Positions 11,801-23,800 of a stretch of DNA of 64,000 nt are shown here, piece after piece. The notes beneath the pieces were generated by a model. The model saw only the letters and a list, made by a program, of their open reading frames with translations, was not told where the DNA came from and ran no database searches. The DNA comes from Pratylenchus scribneri (lineage: Eukaryota; Nematoda; Chromadorea; Rhabditida; Pratylenchidae): assembly GCA_030063045.1 (NCBI GenBank), contig JAQSEB010000058.1, positions 1,612,001 through 1,676,000 on the forward strand, written 5' to 3'. Every line of letters starts with the position of its first letter. The stretch's first letter is position 1. The position numbers and the translations under genes were made by a program.

Positions 11801-14403
11801 GGTTTTGGGGCAAGTTAGTTTACATTTCCAAAATATTAACGATTTTTTATTCATGTTTTTCAAGTTTCATCGTTCCGGCTGTCTTTCAATATGGAAGAAA
11901 ATTTGTCCAATGTTCAAAGGTATTTTTGAGTTCATTTACAATAATTAGAAGTTAGGAATTTGATTTGGATTTCAAAAACTATTAAACGTTTATGGGAGGA
12001 TATATAAAAATTCTTTATAATTATAGGAATTGGTTATGGAATCTGTTTTATTTGTACCTTCATTGCCTGTTTCTACAACGCTGTAAAAAATTTCTACAAA
12101 ATTTATTAAAATTTTTGATTTTACTAGGTCATTGCTCATGCTGTCTACTTTTTTATTAGCTCCGTTGGAGTTGGTTTTTCAAATGGCTAATTTATTTATT
12201 ACTTATATAAGAATTATATTAATAAAATTTCCATTTTAAAAAAGCCCTAAAATTCTCTGGACAGTTTTCTTTACAGTGGGAGGTGCCTTGGCAACGCTGC
12301 AATAATAGTTGGAATACAAAATGGTGTAGAGAGTCACTAAATGCTTCCTTCGAATCAGCATTGGATGGGCACGAATTGCGCACACCTTCACAAGAATTCT
12401 ACATGTAAATTGAGTGTGATTAATGTGTTTAAATTTCAAATTAAAGTTATTCTGTATTGGAAAGTCACAAATCAACCGGTTTTGATGATTTGGCCGGTGT
12501 GAAGCCATCTATGGCATTTTGTCTATTTTTGGTCTTCGTTATTGTTTATTTCGCACTTTGGAAAGGCCCTAGAAGTACAGGAAAAATAGTCTGGGTAACG
12601 GCAACTGCCCCTTATCTGGTTCTCTCAATTCTACTTGTCCGTGGGCTGGTAAGACCAAATTCTAATAAATCGTTTGCCATCGAGCTTTTATTTTCAGACA
12701 CTGCCGGGTGCCTCGAAAGGGATTTACTATTATTTGATGCCAAATTTTGATAAACTTTGGGAACCAGCCGTTTGGACAGCGGCGGCTACTCAAATCTTCT
12801 TTTCACTAGGACCTGGATTTGGTGTGCTTCTTGCGTTAAGCAGCTACAATGATTTTAACAACAATTGTTATCGGTAAATTAAATAAAAATAGAGGAAAAA
12901 ATGTTTAAAAACATCTTTATAGCGATGCTGTTGTCACCTCAGCCATTAACTGTTTCACCTCATTCTTCTCCGGCTTTGTCATTTTTTCTACTCTTGGCTA
13001 TATGAGCGAGCTTACAAATCGTCCAGTGTCAGAAGTCGTTGGAGATGTTTGTTAAAATCAACCAATTTATAAATAATTGGAATTAACAAAATAAATTCAG
13101 AGTGAATCGTCGTTAATTTTTGTAGTGTATCCTCAGGCAATTGCAACAATGGATTATGCTCCAATTTGGTCCCTCATTTTCTTTCTAATGCTCATTACGC
13201 TCGGCATCGATAGCACTGTTAGTATCTCATATGTCTTAATTTTTTGCAGCGTTCCAACCAAATTGGATTCTAATATAATATTAAATAATGTTTTAATGCC
13301 TTTTCAGTTCAGCGGAGTAGAAGCATTCATCACCGGTTTTTGTGATGAATATCCGCGAATTTTGGCCAGGAAAAGAGAGATTTTTGTCTTTTGCGTCATT
13401 TTTTTCTATTATATAGGATCGTTACCCACCGTGACCTATGTAATTTAATTTTAATTATCTACTTAAAAAATCATACATTTTTTAAAGGGGGGCAGTTATG
13501 TTATTCCATTCCTCGATGAATATGGTGTGTCTTTGTCCGTGCTATTCATTGTAGTCTGCGAAATGATAGCTGTTTGTTGGTTCTATTCAGTGAAGCGATT
13601 CAGTGAAGTATGGAATGATATTTAGAGAATAAATAAAGAAAACTTAAGGAATTGTGCAAACTAGATGTTATCTTTGCAATATCATTATCATATTTTAGGA
13701 TATTCGAACAATGCTCGGCTTCTATCCCGGTCTTTACTGGCGCATCTGTTGGACTTGTTGCCCAATATTCATTGGCATCATTTTTATGCTTGCCCTCTAC
13801 TCCACTTCCTTCCAGCCAATGACTATCGGAAACTATGTATAGAAATAATTTGCAAAATATATTCAAAAGCTAATTTTTTCGATATATCCATGGTGGTCAG
13901 TTCCACTCGGATGGCTGCTGCGACTGCTTTCCTGCCTCTCAATTCCGGCATATATGATTTATTTGTTTATCAGAACGCCTGGTTCCTTGATGAAGGTATA
14001 TATATATATAAGATATGGTAGTTCGAGTTGGAGTTGGAGGGGCCAACTAAGTTCCTTTCCCTGTCCTTTTATGCTAAAACAAATAATAACTCATTTTTCA
14101 AACCAAATCTATGATGTCCGGTAATCTTCCATCCCCATTAAATATTTTAATGATTTAATCGTCTCCGTAAAAATTTTTCGTTTTAAGCGAATCGAATTGA
14201 TGATGACTGCGCAACCACGAGGATCAATGCCTTCAGCAGGACCTTCTACCATGACATTGGGAGGGGCACCAAGTGTGTTGATCCAAACAGAAAGGAATGG
14301 ACATCACAATGCCCTACTCATGAATCGCTCTAGAGGTGCTTCACTCAACAGTCGGAGGAGTTCCAGTCAAAGTTCATTTTGTGGTTCAATTGCCCATTTA
14401 TAA
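8819..14403 (+). CDS. mod-5: Sodium-dependent serotonin transporter (SLC6, MOD-5/SERT type)
   Basis: Plasma-membrane Na+/Cl- coupled serotonin reuptake carrier. TM1 reads [21 protein letters not shown], with the substrate-binding Asp of monoamine SLC6 transporters. The TM2-TM3 region follows ([19 protein letters not shown]). The extracellular loop 2 cysteine pair is present ([10 protein letters not shown]), with N-glycosylation sites. Next come [37 protein letters not shown] and [11 protein letters not shown], and the last TM region is near 13890-13990. The serine-rich C-terminal tail ends at the TAA at 14401-14403. The closest remembered match is C. elegans MOD-5. About 300 residues precede TM1, encoded by exons 8819-8930, 10140-10424, 11024-11266 and part of 11332-11688; splice phases agree throughout. 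Human SERT has about 85. Internal ATGs at 10202 or 11343 could be alternative starts. Confidence 0.92.
10604..10912 (-). CDS. Antisense ORF inside a transporter intron, unknown
   Basis: A 102-codon ORF on the minus strand lies wholly inside the 599-nt intron (10425-11023) of the serotonin transporter gene. The product is charged and looks globular: a hydrophobic start ([15 protein letters not shown]), then acidic ([14 protein letters not shown]), then two Trp-containing segments ([16 protein letters not shown]) and a basic tail ending ERKKNSKNE. Its composition is richer in Trp, Glu and Lys than other chance ORFs here. I recognise no family. It could be a small nested gene, an exon of one, or a decayed insertion. 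No introns or paralogues are visible in the window. Confidence 0.3.
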   Translation of the reverse strand: MINLNFKKPSILFVEYDTEFLFVQKGVEPEVPEEICETIKTENGRKIWDGSLWEVCQRWDERSQSDLDNIVGKFSRAIGQKRCRIERNLFGGSERKKNSKNE

Positions 14404-14789
14404 AATAAGATGACGGAGCACGGAGGACAAGTTGGATTTAAAGAATCAACAGCAGAAGAAAAATTTCTTGACAACTAATCCTTATACTTACAGAATTTTA
14501 ATTATTCGCAGCTATATCTTTCTTCATATAATCAAATAAAACATTTATGTTAGATTTTCATTCACGTTATTTGAAAAAGGAGAAAATTCTTTTTCCAATT
14601 GAAATGCGTAAAGTTTTTTTTAAAGCCCAACCAAATAAAACTTACTATAATTATTTATTATGCAATTGATCTCATTTTACAATTTACATCACGAATGTTT
14701 TATTTTCAATAAATTGAATAGCAAATATAACATTTTTCATTGATCAATAATTTTTAATTATTTGCGGGTGCGGTGATGAAACCGCCAAT
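14404..14789. other. Gap between convergent genes (3' UTRs)
   Basis: Contains the 3' ends of the serotonin transporter gene and of CCDC124. AATAAA-type signals occur on the plus strand near 14534 and 14634. No ORF or repeat seen. Confidence 0.5.
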
Positions 14790-15659
14790 TTATTTGATAA
14801 TATTCATGATTTTCTGGTTGAGTGGATTATCGGGCGATTTCTGCCATTCTTTCTTTACCAATTGTTTCAATTGAGAAAGACGAAATGTAGGATGTTCTTC
14901 CCTCAATATTGGAATGCGTCGATCCTCGAATGCCGAAAATGCCGCTTTCAGGCGCTTCTCGGGATGCCGCCGATCCTATAAAAAATAGTGAATTACAGCA
15001 TTTTTTCATTTTAGATAAAATCAAAATCATTAAAATTTTTGGTTTTATATTCACCTGGGCTGCCTCGTTACTGCCTCCTTCTTTCAATAACTCAATGGCT
15101 TGATCCACGGTTTCAGCACTTTGTCCCTCAATTTGAAGTCGATTAAGATTCTCGGGTAAATCTGCCTCTTTTGAACTTTCCAAAACAACAATCTTTTTTT
15201 GCTCTAATATCCTTTGTTTCTCCTCTTCTTTTCGTTGTATCTCCTATGTATGAAAAGTTTTATAAAAATAAATAGTATAAAAATTGTACTTCAATTTGTT
15301 TTTGCTGTTCAATCTGAACTTGCGTGACTTTTTTTGGGATTTGTAGTTTATTAGCTTTGACATTGCTGGCCAGGCGGATCATTTCCTCATCGTGAATTTT
15401 TTGATTTTCCAATTTCTTTTCTAATTGTTGCTGTCGCTTCTGCTCTTGTTCATTCTAATAAAAATGTTCTTTTAAAAATATCTTTATATCAAGTCCAAAC
15501 CTTTCTTTGTATTTTTCTTTGCGCCTGTTTATCATCATCCTCCCAGAATTGATCTTCCTTCTCGCGTTCAATTTTTTCCTTTTCAGTTGCTTTCAATTCT
15601 GCCTTTCTTTGTCGAGCTGCCACCGCTTTAGTATTCTCGCCTTGAAATTTTTTTGGCAT
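14790..15659 (-). CDS. ccdc124: Coiled-coil protein CCDC124 (Lso-type ribosome-associated factor)
   Basis: CCDC124 and its fungal counterpart Lso2 bind ribosomes and aid recovery from dormancy; the vertebrate protein is also reported at midbodies. Four exons join cleanly. The start MPKKFQGENTKAVAARQRKA matches the family N-terminus, followed by EDQFWEDDDKQAQRK. A long charged coiled coil covers the middle two exons. The C-terminal domain in the last exon is DRRHPEKRLKAAFSAFEDRR, then RLSQLKQLVKKEW and KSPDNPLNQ, the family's most conserved block. The predicted length of about 235 residues is normal. A 410-bp foldback transposon lies about 140 bp upstream of the start codon, inside the likely promoter. 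Confidence 0.92.
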
Positions 15660-15801
15660 AATTTGTATCTTAATAAAGTAAAAATTAAAATTTTGGGTAA
15701 TTAAATTATATTATGTTTTATTTTATGTCGTTTGGGTCTGCTTTTTTCTTCAATGAAGAAAAAAGTATGAGACATTTCGACCTTTGGCGACATATGGCCC
15801 C

Positions 15802-16211
15802 GGTGCTAGCGCGTTTCATCGAAAAGGTCGGAAATGCGCGTTTCATCGAAAAAGGTCGGAAATGTTCATATTTCAATTTAGAGGGGTTAAACCAAAAAAC
15901 CAATGATGTTTTCGGATTCAGCATGTTGGAAAACCCCTAAAACCAGTTTAAAAACATACATTTTTTGCGCAAAAACTTTTAAAACAACAATGTTGTTGAT
16001 ATTTTACATGTATTTCAAACAAACGATGTTTTTGCTATTTTAACATGTATAAACATATGTTTTTAAACTGGTTTTAGGGGTTTTCCAACATGCTGAATCC
16101 GAAAACATCATTGGTTTTTTAGTTTAATCCCTCTAAATTGAAATAGAACATTTCCGACCTTTTTCGATGAAACGCGCATTTCCGACCTTTTCGGTGAAAC
16201 GCGCAAACATG
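15802..16211 (+). mobile_element. Mutator-like foldback element, copy 1 (410 bp, 9-bp TSD)
   Basis: Two arms of about 170-180 bp form a near-perfect inverted repeat around a short loop. The arm carries a duplicated module (GCGCGTTTCATCGAAAAGG and a second copy) and ends near CAGTTTAAAAACAT. Tips are GGTGCTAGCGCG on the left and, read inward from the right, CATGTTTGCGCG. It is flanked on both sides by the identical 9-mer TATGGCCCC (15793-15801 and 16212-16220). Long inverted repeats with a 9-bp duplication are typical of non-autonomous Mutator-like elements. No transposase is present. It sits just upstream of CCDC124. Confidence 0.85.
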
Positions 16212-16728
16212 TATGGCCCCGAGACATTTTGATTTTGGCGTAAAATTTTATGGCGATGCGTTCTTGTTAGCCAGGGCTGGCTGGGGGGGGGGGCAACGTT
16301 TTATTATTAGTGAATGCTTTTTTTTTAAAAATCCCAAAATTTTTGAATATCATTTTTCATACCATCTGGTTATATAATATTATAATATTTTCTGTTTATC
16401 GTTATTTTTTCAAACATCTCAACTTCTAGACGGCCGTTTTTCGAGATCTTTTTTTAAGCGTTTCATATTTCGGTGGCGCATATGGAAAAAATGCGGTTTT
16501 TCCCAAAAACCCTACCGGTTTCGAGATATTAGCCAAAAACCGGTTTCAAAAATCGAACTTTTTTGGTTTGCCCCGGTAAAACTTTTTTCCTTTTGATTTT
16601 TGGGGTTTGGGCACGGAGAAAGGGCACTCCGCAAGAGTGTCAGCTTTCGAATGATATATGGTTTATGGGGTCTAAACTCAAAACCCTTGGCCCTACACGC
16701 TGCAGAAATTGGCCAACTCGGCACTTTT

Positions 16729-16799
16729 CCCTTTGTGGCCGAATGGTTAAGATGGGGGGATGGGGATGTAGGACGCGGGTTCGAATCCCACCATGGGTA
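16729..16799 (+). pseudogene. tRNA-like sequence with intact A and B boxes (tRNA-derived SINE or pseudogene)
   Basis: TGGCCGAATGG at 16736-16746 fits the pol III A box and GGTTCGAATCC at 16778-16788 fits the B box. The T arm pairs four of five positions (GCGGG/CCCAC). The outer stem CCCTTTG/CATGGGT pairs only partly. Between the D arm and T arm only G/A-rich sequence remains and no anticodon stem can be drawn. At 71 nt it is too short for the class II Ser/Leu tRNA that its A box resembles. A functional tRNA is unlikely. Confidence 0.55.
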
Positions 16800-17025
16800 G
16801 ATAATTTTTTTAGAGGTTTTCGATGATGGGGATTACGAATTTGAGGTTTATTTTGAGAATTAAACCGGTTTAAAATTTTAAACCGGTTGTGCGCGAGCCG
16901 AATTTTAATCAGAAAATTGGGGAATGGATTCTAATGTGAAAAATAACCCTTCTAGGAATCTTTTAAAGCGCGTTAGCGCTTTCTTCATACCGTCCCACCT
17001 ATTCCTTCCGTCACCCCCTTAAGAT

Positions 17026-17055
17026 AAGAACCAGCGGGCTCGCCCGCTGGTTCTT
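17026..17055. repeat. Perfect 13-bp hairpin
   Basis: AAGAACCAGCGGG, loop CTCG, then the exact complement CCCGCTGGTTCTT. A second smaller hairpin (AAAGCGC-GTTA-GCGCTTT) lies about 50 nt upstream. Both are GC-rich islands in AT-rich DNA and probably belong to the tRNA-like repeat region. Confidence 0.6.
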
Positions 17056-17246
17056 TGAATTTTAATAAAACATTTAAAAAATCATTCGTTTTTACTCTTA
17101 TTTTACATTTATAGATACCTAAATTACATTTTTTTTCACACAATAATTGCCTAGGATAAAAAAGTAATGAGTTTTGTTTTCAAGCTTCGGAAATTTTACC
17201 GAACACGAATAAACGAGGTTAAGCTTTCTTTAAATATTCTATAACA

Positions 17247-18456
17247 ATGAAAAATACTTTTCAGAAACAAAAATGGTTAATGCTTCTGGGGAGCGGTGTG
17301 GCAATTTGTGGTTCGCTGAAAATATACGAAATTATGAACGCTGATGCATCTGAATTTGTTGTTCATCCTCATAAACACAAATGGTCCCACAGTGGTATTG
17401 TTGATTCATTGGACATGTCATCGTCAGTTTCTTATTTAAAAAATCGAACTATTTTTTTTCAAGAGTACGTCGTGGATATGAAGTTTATAAACAAGTTTGT
17501 GCCGCTTGCCACTCAATGAAATATATTCGGTACCGACATTTCATCAATGCGTTCATGTCGGAAGAAGAAGTCAAGGCAGAAGCTGCTGAAGCATTGATAA
17601 ACGATATTGATGATAATGGTGTCTCGATTCAGCGTCCTGGACTGCCTAATGACTTTCTGCCTTCCCCATATCCAAATAAAAAGGCAGCCGCTGCTGCAAA
17701 CAATGGCGCTGCACCTCCAGGTTTATTTTCTATTTTTATTCAATTATAGAGAATCATTTTTTTTTGTCAGATCTCTCATTGATTGCCTGGTTTGGTTTGT
17801 TCTTTTTTGACTATAAACTTTTTTTGAAGGGGAAGAGAAGGTGGCGATGATTACATTTTTGCTTTATTGACTGGGTAGTAGAAATATTTTATATTATTTA
17901 ATGAAATTTCATTTTTTAAGCTACGGGTTTGACCCACCGGAAGGGGTTTTGGTTGAAGAAGGAAAAGCCTACAACCCATATTTCCCGAATGGAGGTGTCT
18001 TGGCCATGCCCCAGCAATTATTCGATGAAGGAATTGAATATAAGGATGGAACAGTTGCCACGATGAGTCAACAAGCAAAGGATGTTGCCACGGTATTTTT
18101 TCATTATATGTTTAATTTTATAATTTAAATAATAGTTTTTGCGCTGGGCTGGAGAGCAATGGCATGATAAACGCAAACTATATTTTATGAAGGTCTTATT
18201 AAATTGTAAAAATTGATTCATGTCCAAATTAAGATCCTTGCCGTCTTTCCAATTGTTTGGTTCGTATTATTATATGCGAAGCGGCATGTTTTCACTCATT
18301 TGAAACACCAAAAATACCTACACAGAACAATCAAAGGCCGCGAATGGACCTCAGGTAAACCAATTTTCACATAAAACGTTTATTTCCTCATCCTCAAAAG
18401 AATCAAAATATCCACCGCCACCAAAGGATGAACCGCCATTGAAAAAGCTGAATTGA
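17247..18456 (+). CDS. cyc-1: Cytochrome c1, heme subunit of complex III
   Basis: Mitochondrial inner-membrane electron carrier that passes electrons from the Rieske protein to cytochrome c. The covalent heme site is VCAACHSMKY (CxxCH). Before it stand KHKWSHSGIVDSLDMSSVRR and RGYEVYKQ. Downstream are SEEEVKAEAAEA, PSPYPNKKAAAAANNGAAPP, GGDDYIFALLTGYGFDPPEG, YNPYFPNGGVLAMP with the axial-ligand Met region, YKDGTVATMSQQAKDVA, and the C-terminal anchor ILAVFPIVWFVLLYAKRH. The predicted start MKNTFQKQKWLMLLGSG is short for a bipartite presequence, so an upstream exon is possible. Seven or so exons join in phase, the first at TCATC|GTCAGT. The C-terminal tail SKYPPPPKDEPPLKKLN extends beyond the vertebrate end and may be lineage-specific. 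Confidence 0.93.
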
Positions 18457-18821
18457 AGAGGAGAGAATTGAATATCGGCAAAAGAAGATTAGAAAACCAA
18501 TTATATAAGACGCAATTTGTTATTAATTTAGACAGAATCGATTCATCCATGTTTAAATAAATGTTCGATATCTTTTGCTTCTAAATATAAACCTTTCATC
18601 CCTTCAAAATCGTCTAAATATAGAATACAGCTATATATTAGCAATATTTCCCAATCCCAATAAGAAATATAAATGCTTTATGATAAAATTATGATTATTT
18701 TATTTTTCAGGGACATTAAAAACATAAGGTCCGTATGGGTTGGATTTCCAAAATTTACAATTAATAAAAGCAATGTAGGAAATTAGCAAAATTAATTTTA
18801 ATGCACAATCATTATTCGAAA

Positions 18822-20793
<1,972 letters not shown>

Positions 20794-20809
20794 TTTTAAT
20801 GTAACGGAA

Positions 20810-23800
20810 ATGGACAGTCAAAAGGAGCAGAAAATGCTAATTGTGCTTGCAAGTTCCTCTGAAAATCGAAGGAAATTACTTGAACAAATTGTAAGCTTAA
20901 AATAATAATTTAACAAAGTATAGCGAATAGAGTTTGCTTGGTTTGGTCAATCAAACTAAAATTATCTTTTAAAAATATAAATCAATAAATGGAGTGAGTT
21001 GATTTTGATTGTGAGAAAAAAAACTTGATAAAAACCAAAGATTAACAAGATAGCTGATTGATGAATGATTATTGATTATACATATTAAAAAGCATGCATG
21101 TCCAAGCTCCAAGCCAAAATATAATTTTAAAAAATAGAAAGAAGGACGAAAATGCCAACTGTCAACTGACTGGCACAGGATTTTTAAAGCTTCCCTTCCT
21201 CATCCAAAAGTGTCACGTGGTATGGCGTATGGGAAATAGGTACTAGTAGAATGAAATGAGAATGCGTCGTAAATGTCAAAAAATCATGTTTGCGCGTTTC
21301 ACCGAAAAGGTCGGAAATGCGCGTTTCATCGAAAAAGGTCGGAAATGTTCATATTTCAATTTAGAGGGATTAAACTAAAAAACCAATGATGTTTTCGGAT
21401 TCAGCATGTTGGAAAACCCCTAAAACCAGTTTAAAAACATATGTTTATACATGTTAAACTAGCAAAAACATTGTTTGTTTGAAATACATGTAAAATATCA
21501 ACAACATTGTTGTTTTAAAAGTTTTTGCGCTAAAAATGTATGATTTTAAACTGGTTTTATGGGTTTTCCAACATGCTGAAACCGAAAACATCATTGGTTT
21601 TTTGGTTTAACCCCTCTAAATTGAAATATGAACATTTCCGACCTTTTTCGATGAAACGCTCATTTCCGACCTTTTCGATGAAACGCGCTAGCACCTCAAA
21701 AATAATTGTTTTAATTTCTTTTATACTTATTACTTTGAATAAATTACATATACTCTCTAATTTATAAAAATTTAGGGCATTCATCCATTAATTTATCCGT
21801 CGAAATTTCCGGAAAATTTACCCCGAACACTTTCATTGGCGGATTTTGTTGAACAAACAGCAAAGCTGAAGGGGTCAACCCAAAGGACCTACTCCTAAGG
21901 ACCTACACCCAGAGGACCTACGTCCAAAGGACCTACAACCCAAAGGACCTACAACCCAAAGGACCTATGACCCAAAGGACCTACGATCCTAAAGACCTAC
22001 ACCCAAAGGACCTACACTAATTTATTATTTTTCAGATTTAATATCAAAATAAAAAACAATATTAATTTAACAATGGCGACGTTTATTAAATCACAAATGG
22101 GAGGTCAAAAACTCATTTATCATGGCTTTATTTACATAAAAAATCGTAATGGAGCCAATGGGCAAACTTATTGGAAATGCGAACAACATCGCAGCACAAA
22201 ATGTCCAGCCTCTGCAATAACCGATGCCAACAACGAAGTTACCATCACAAAGCTGCATAGTCATCCTCCATCACCGAATCGAGTTGAGCTGGCTCAAATT
22301 AAATCCAGAATAAATCAAGCGGCATTAACAACGCCAATCGCACCACGAACGATTATAAACCAGCAATTGGCAGGTGTGAGCGATCAGGCCAAGGTTTTTC
22401 TTATTATTTTGTTAAAAATGTAAAAACACAATGCATTTGCTTCAGTTTTTAGTCGCCACCATCCAAATCCATACAAATTGTTGGACGCACTTTTGGATGA
22501 ACAAGTTTGTTATATTATTTTTAATTTATATTAATATATTTGAAAATAATCAGGTTCGTGTTGACACATTGGCCGTTCGAATTGCAGCTGGTTTTCGGCC
22601 GCCGCTATTCAGCAAGGACACATACCGCCAGAAAAATGAGAACCTTTTGAATGTGTTGCGAGATGTTGGAGGGCCGCAAAATCCAATTGAATTTCTCACC
22701 TCTTGCTCATATTATATTAGCTTTAACACATAAATTTATTTTGTTTTGTTTTACTTTTTTTAGTCCATTATTTTAACTTTATGATGTATAAATTATTTGG
22801 TTTGCAAACAAATTTACATATTATGCTCACATCATACTATATTATTGGCATAAATACATTCTTTTTTATTTATTATTATGGAATAAATTTTATGATTTAT
22901 CATATTCAAATCTGAAAAATAATAAATTAGTGTAGGTCCTTTGGGTGTAGATCTTTAGGATCGTAGGTCCTTTGGGTCATAGGTCCTTTGGGTTGTAGGT
23001 CCTTTGGGTTGTAGGTCCTTAGGGCGTAGGTCCTTTGGGTGTAGGTCCTCTGGGTGTAGGTCCTTAGGGTGCGACTCAAGCTGAAAGCCTTTGATGTTTT
23101 TGATCAAATCACCAAGGATGGAAAGGTAAAATGCTCGGATCTTTGGAAATAGCAAGAAAAATGGAGAATTGATTATGAATAAATTTTAGGGGAACTTATT
23201 ATAGAATTTTAGAAATTTTAATCATTCTTATGCCGCTGGGATGGGATTTCTGAGGATGTAATTCAGAAAAATATGAAAATTATGTTTTTTGTTTATGATG
23301 ATGGTGAGTGGTGACTAGTTATGTTTTTTTAAACATGTTTCATAGGGTTCTTGGCAAACGTAAAGTGTGGTCCCGCCGGGTTTTGATTTTAAAAATAAGA
23401 GAAACACATTTCTAAGGGTAATCGGGGGCGTAAAAGGCGAATCAGAGCTCAGATTTTTGATATCTTGTCATCTTGGTAAGATATTGCCAACTTTTACCAA
23501 GAAAAAGCATAGGGGGGACCAAGGGCATTTTTGGTGAAAAATTTTTTAGAGCCAATATATAGCTCATTCGACGCGGCATGACGAGCGGAATCCAATGGTA
23601 CCATTTTTATTAGATAATAATAATATTGCAATATAGGAAAGTTATAAGTCAAAAATCTTACCAAGATGAAAAATTTTTATCGGTCATAACTTTGAAATAT
23701 CAAATTGTTTCCATCTGAAATTGGTACCATTGGATTCCGCTCGTCATGCCGCGTCGAATGAGTTTTATATCTCTAAAAAATTTTTCACCAAAAATGCCCT

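Larger units (their letters stand above)
16221..17246. other. Gene-free stretch with a G run, tRNA-like sequence and hairpins
   Basis: This differs from its AT-rich neighbours. It has an uninterrupted G run near 16285-16294, a GC-richer block of about 16440-17060 with repeated ACCGGTTT motifs, a tRNA-like sequence at 16729-16799, and two perfect hairpins at about 16965-16982 and 17026-17055. The block may be a SINE or another dispersed repeat. The remaining 190 nt before 17247 are ordinary upstream sequence of cytochrome c1. Confidence 0.45.

Noticed and set aside
14827..15183. Continuous minus-strand ORF through the CCDC124 intron
   Set aside because: The conserved DRRHPEKRLKAAF end requires removing the intron between GAGGCAGCCCAG and the next exon; the read-through end is not conserved.
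16729..16799. Functional Ser/Leu tRNA gene
   Set aside because: There is no anticodon stem, the acceptor pairing is poor, and it is too short for a class II tRNA.
16563..16826. ORFs across the tRNA-like region
   Set aside because: They run through the pol III boxes and repeat sequence and have no protein resemblance.
21540..21784. ORFs in the foldback arms, echoed at 15718-15924
   Set aside because: Identical peptides at both places only reflect the two copies of a non-coding inverted-repeat element.
22955..23155. ORF with repeated HPKDL units
   Set aside because: It is the translation of the tandem-repeat arm of the transposon, not a protein.
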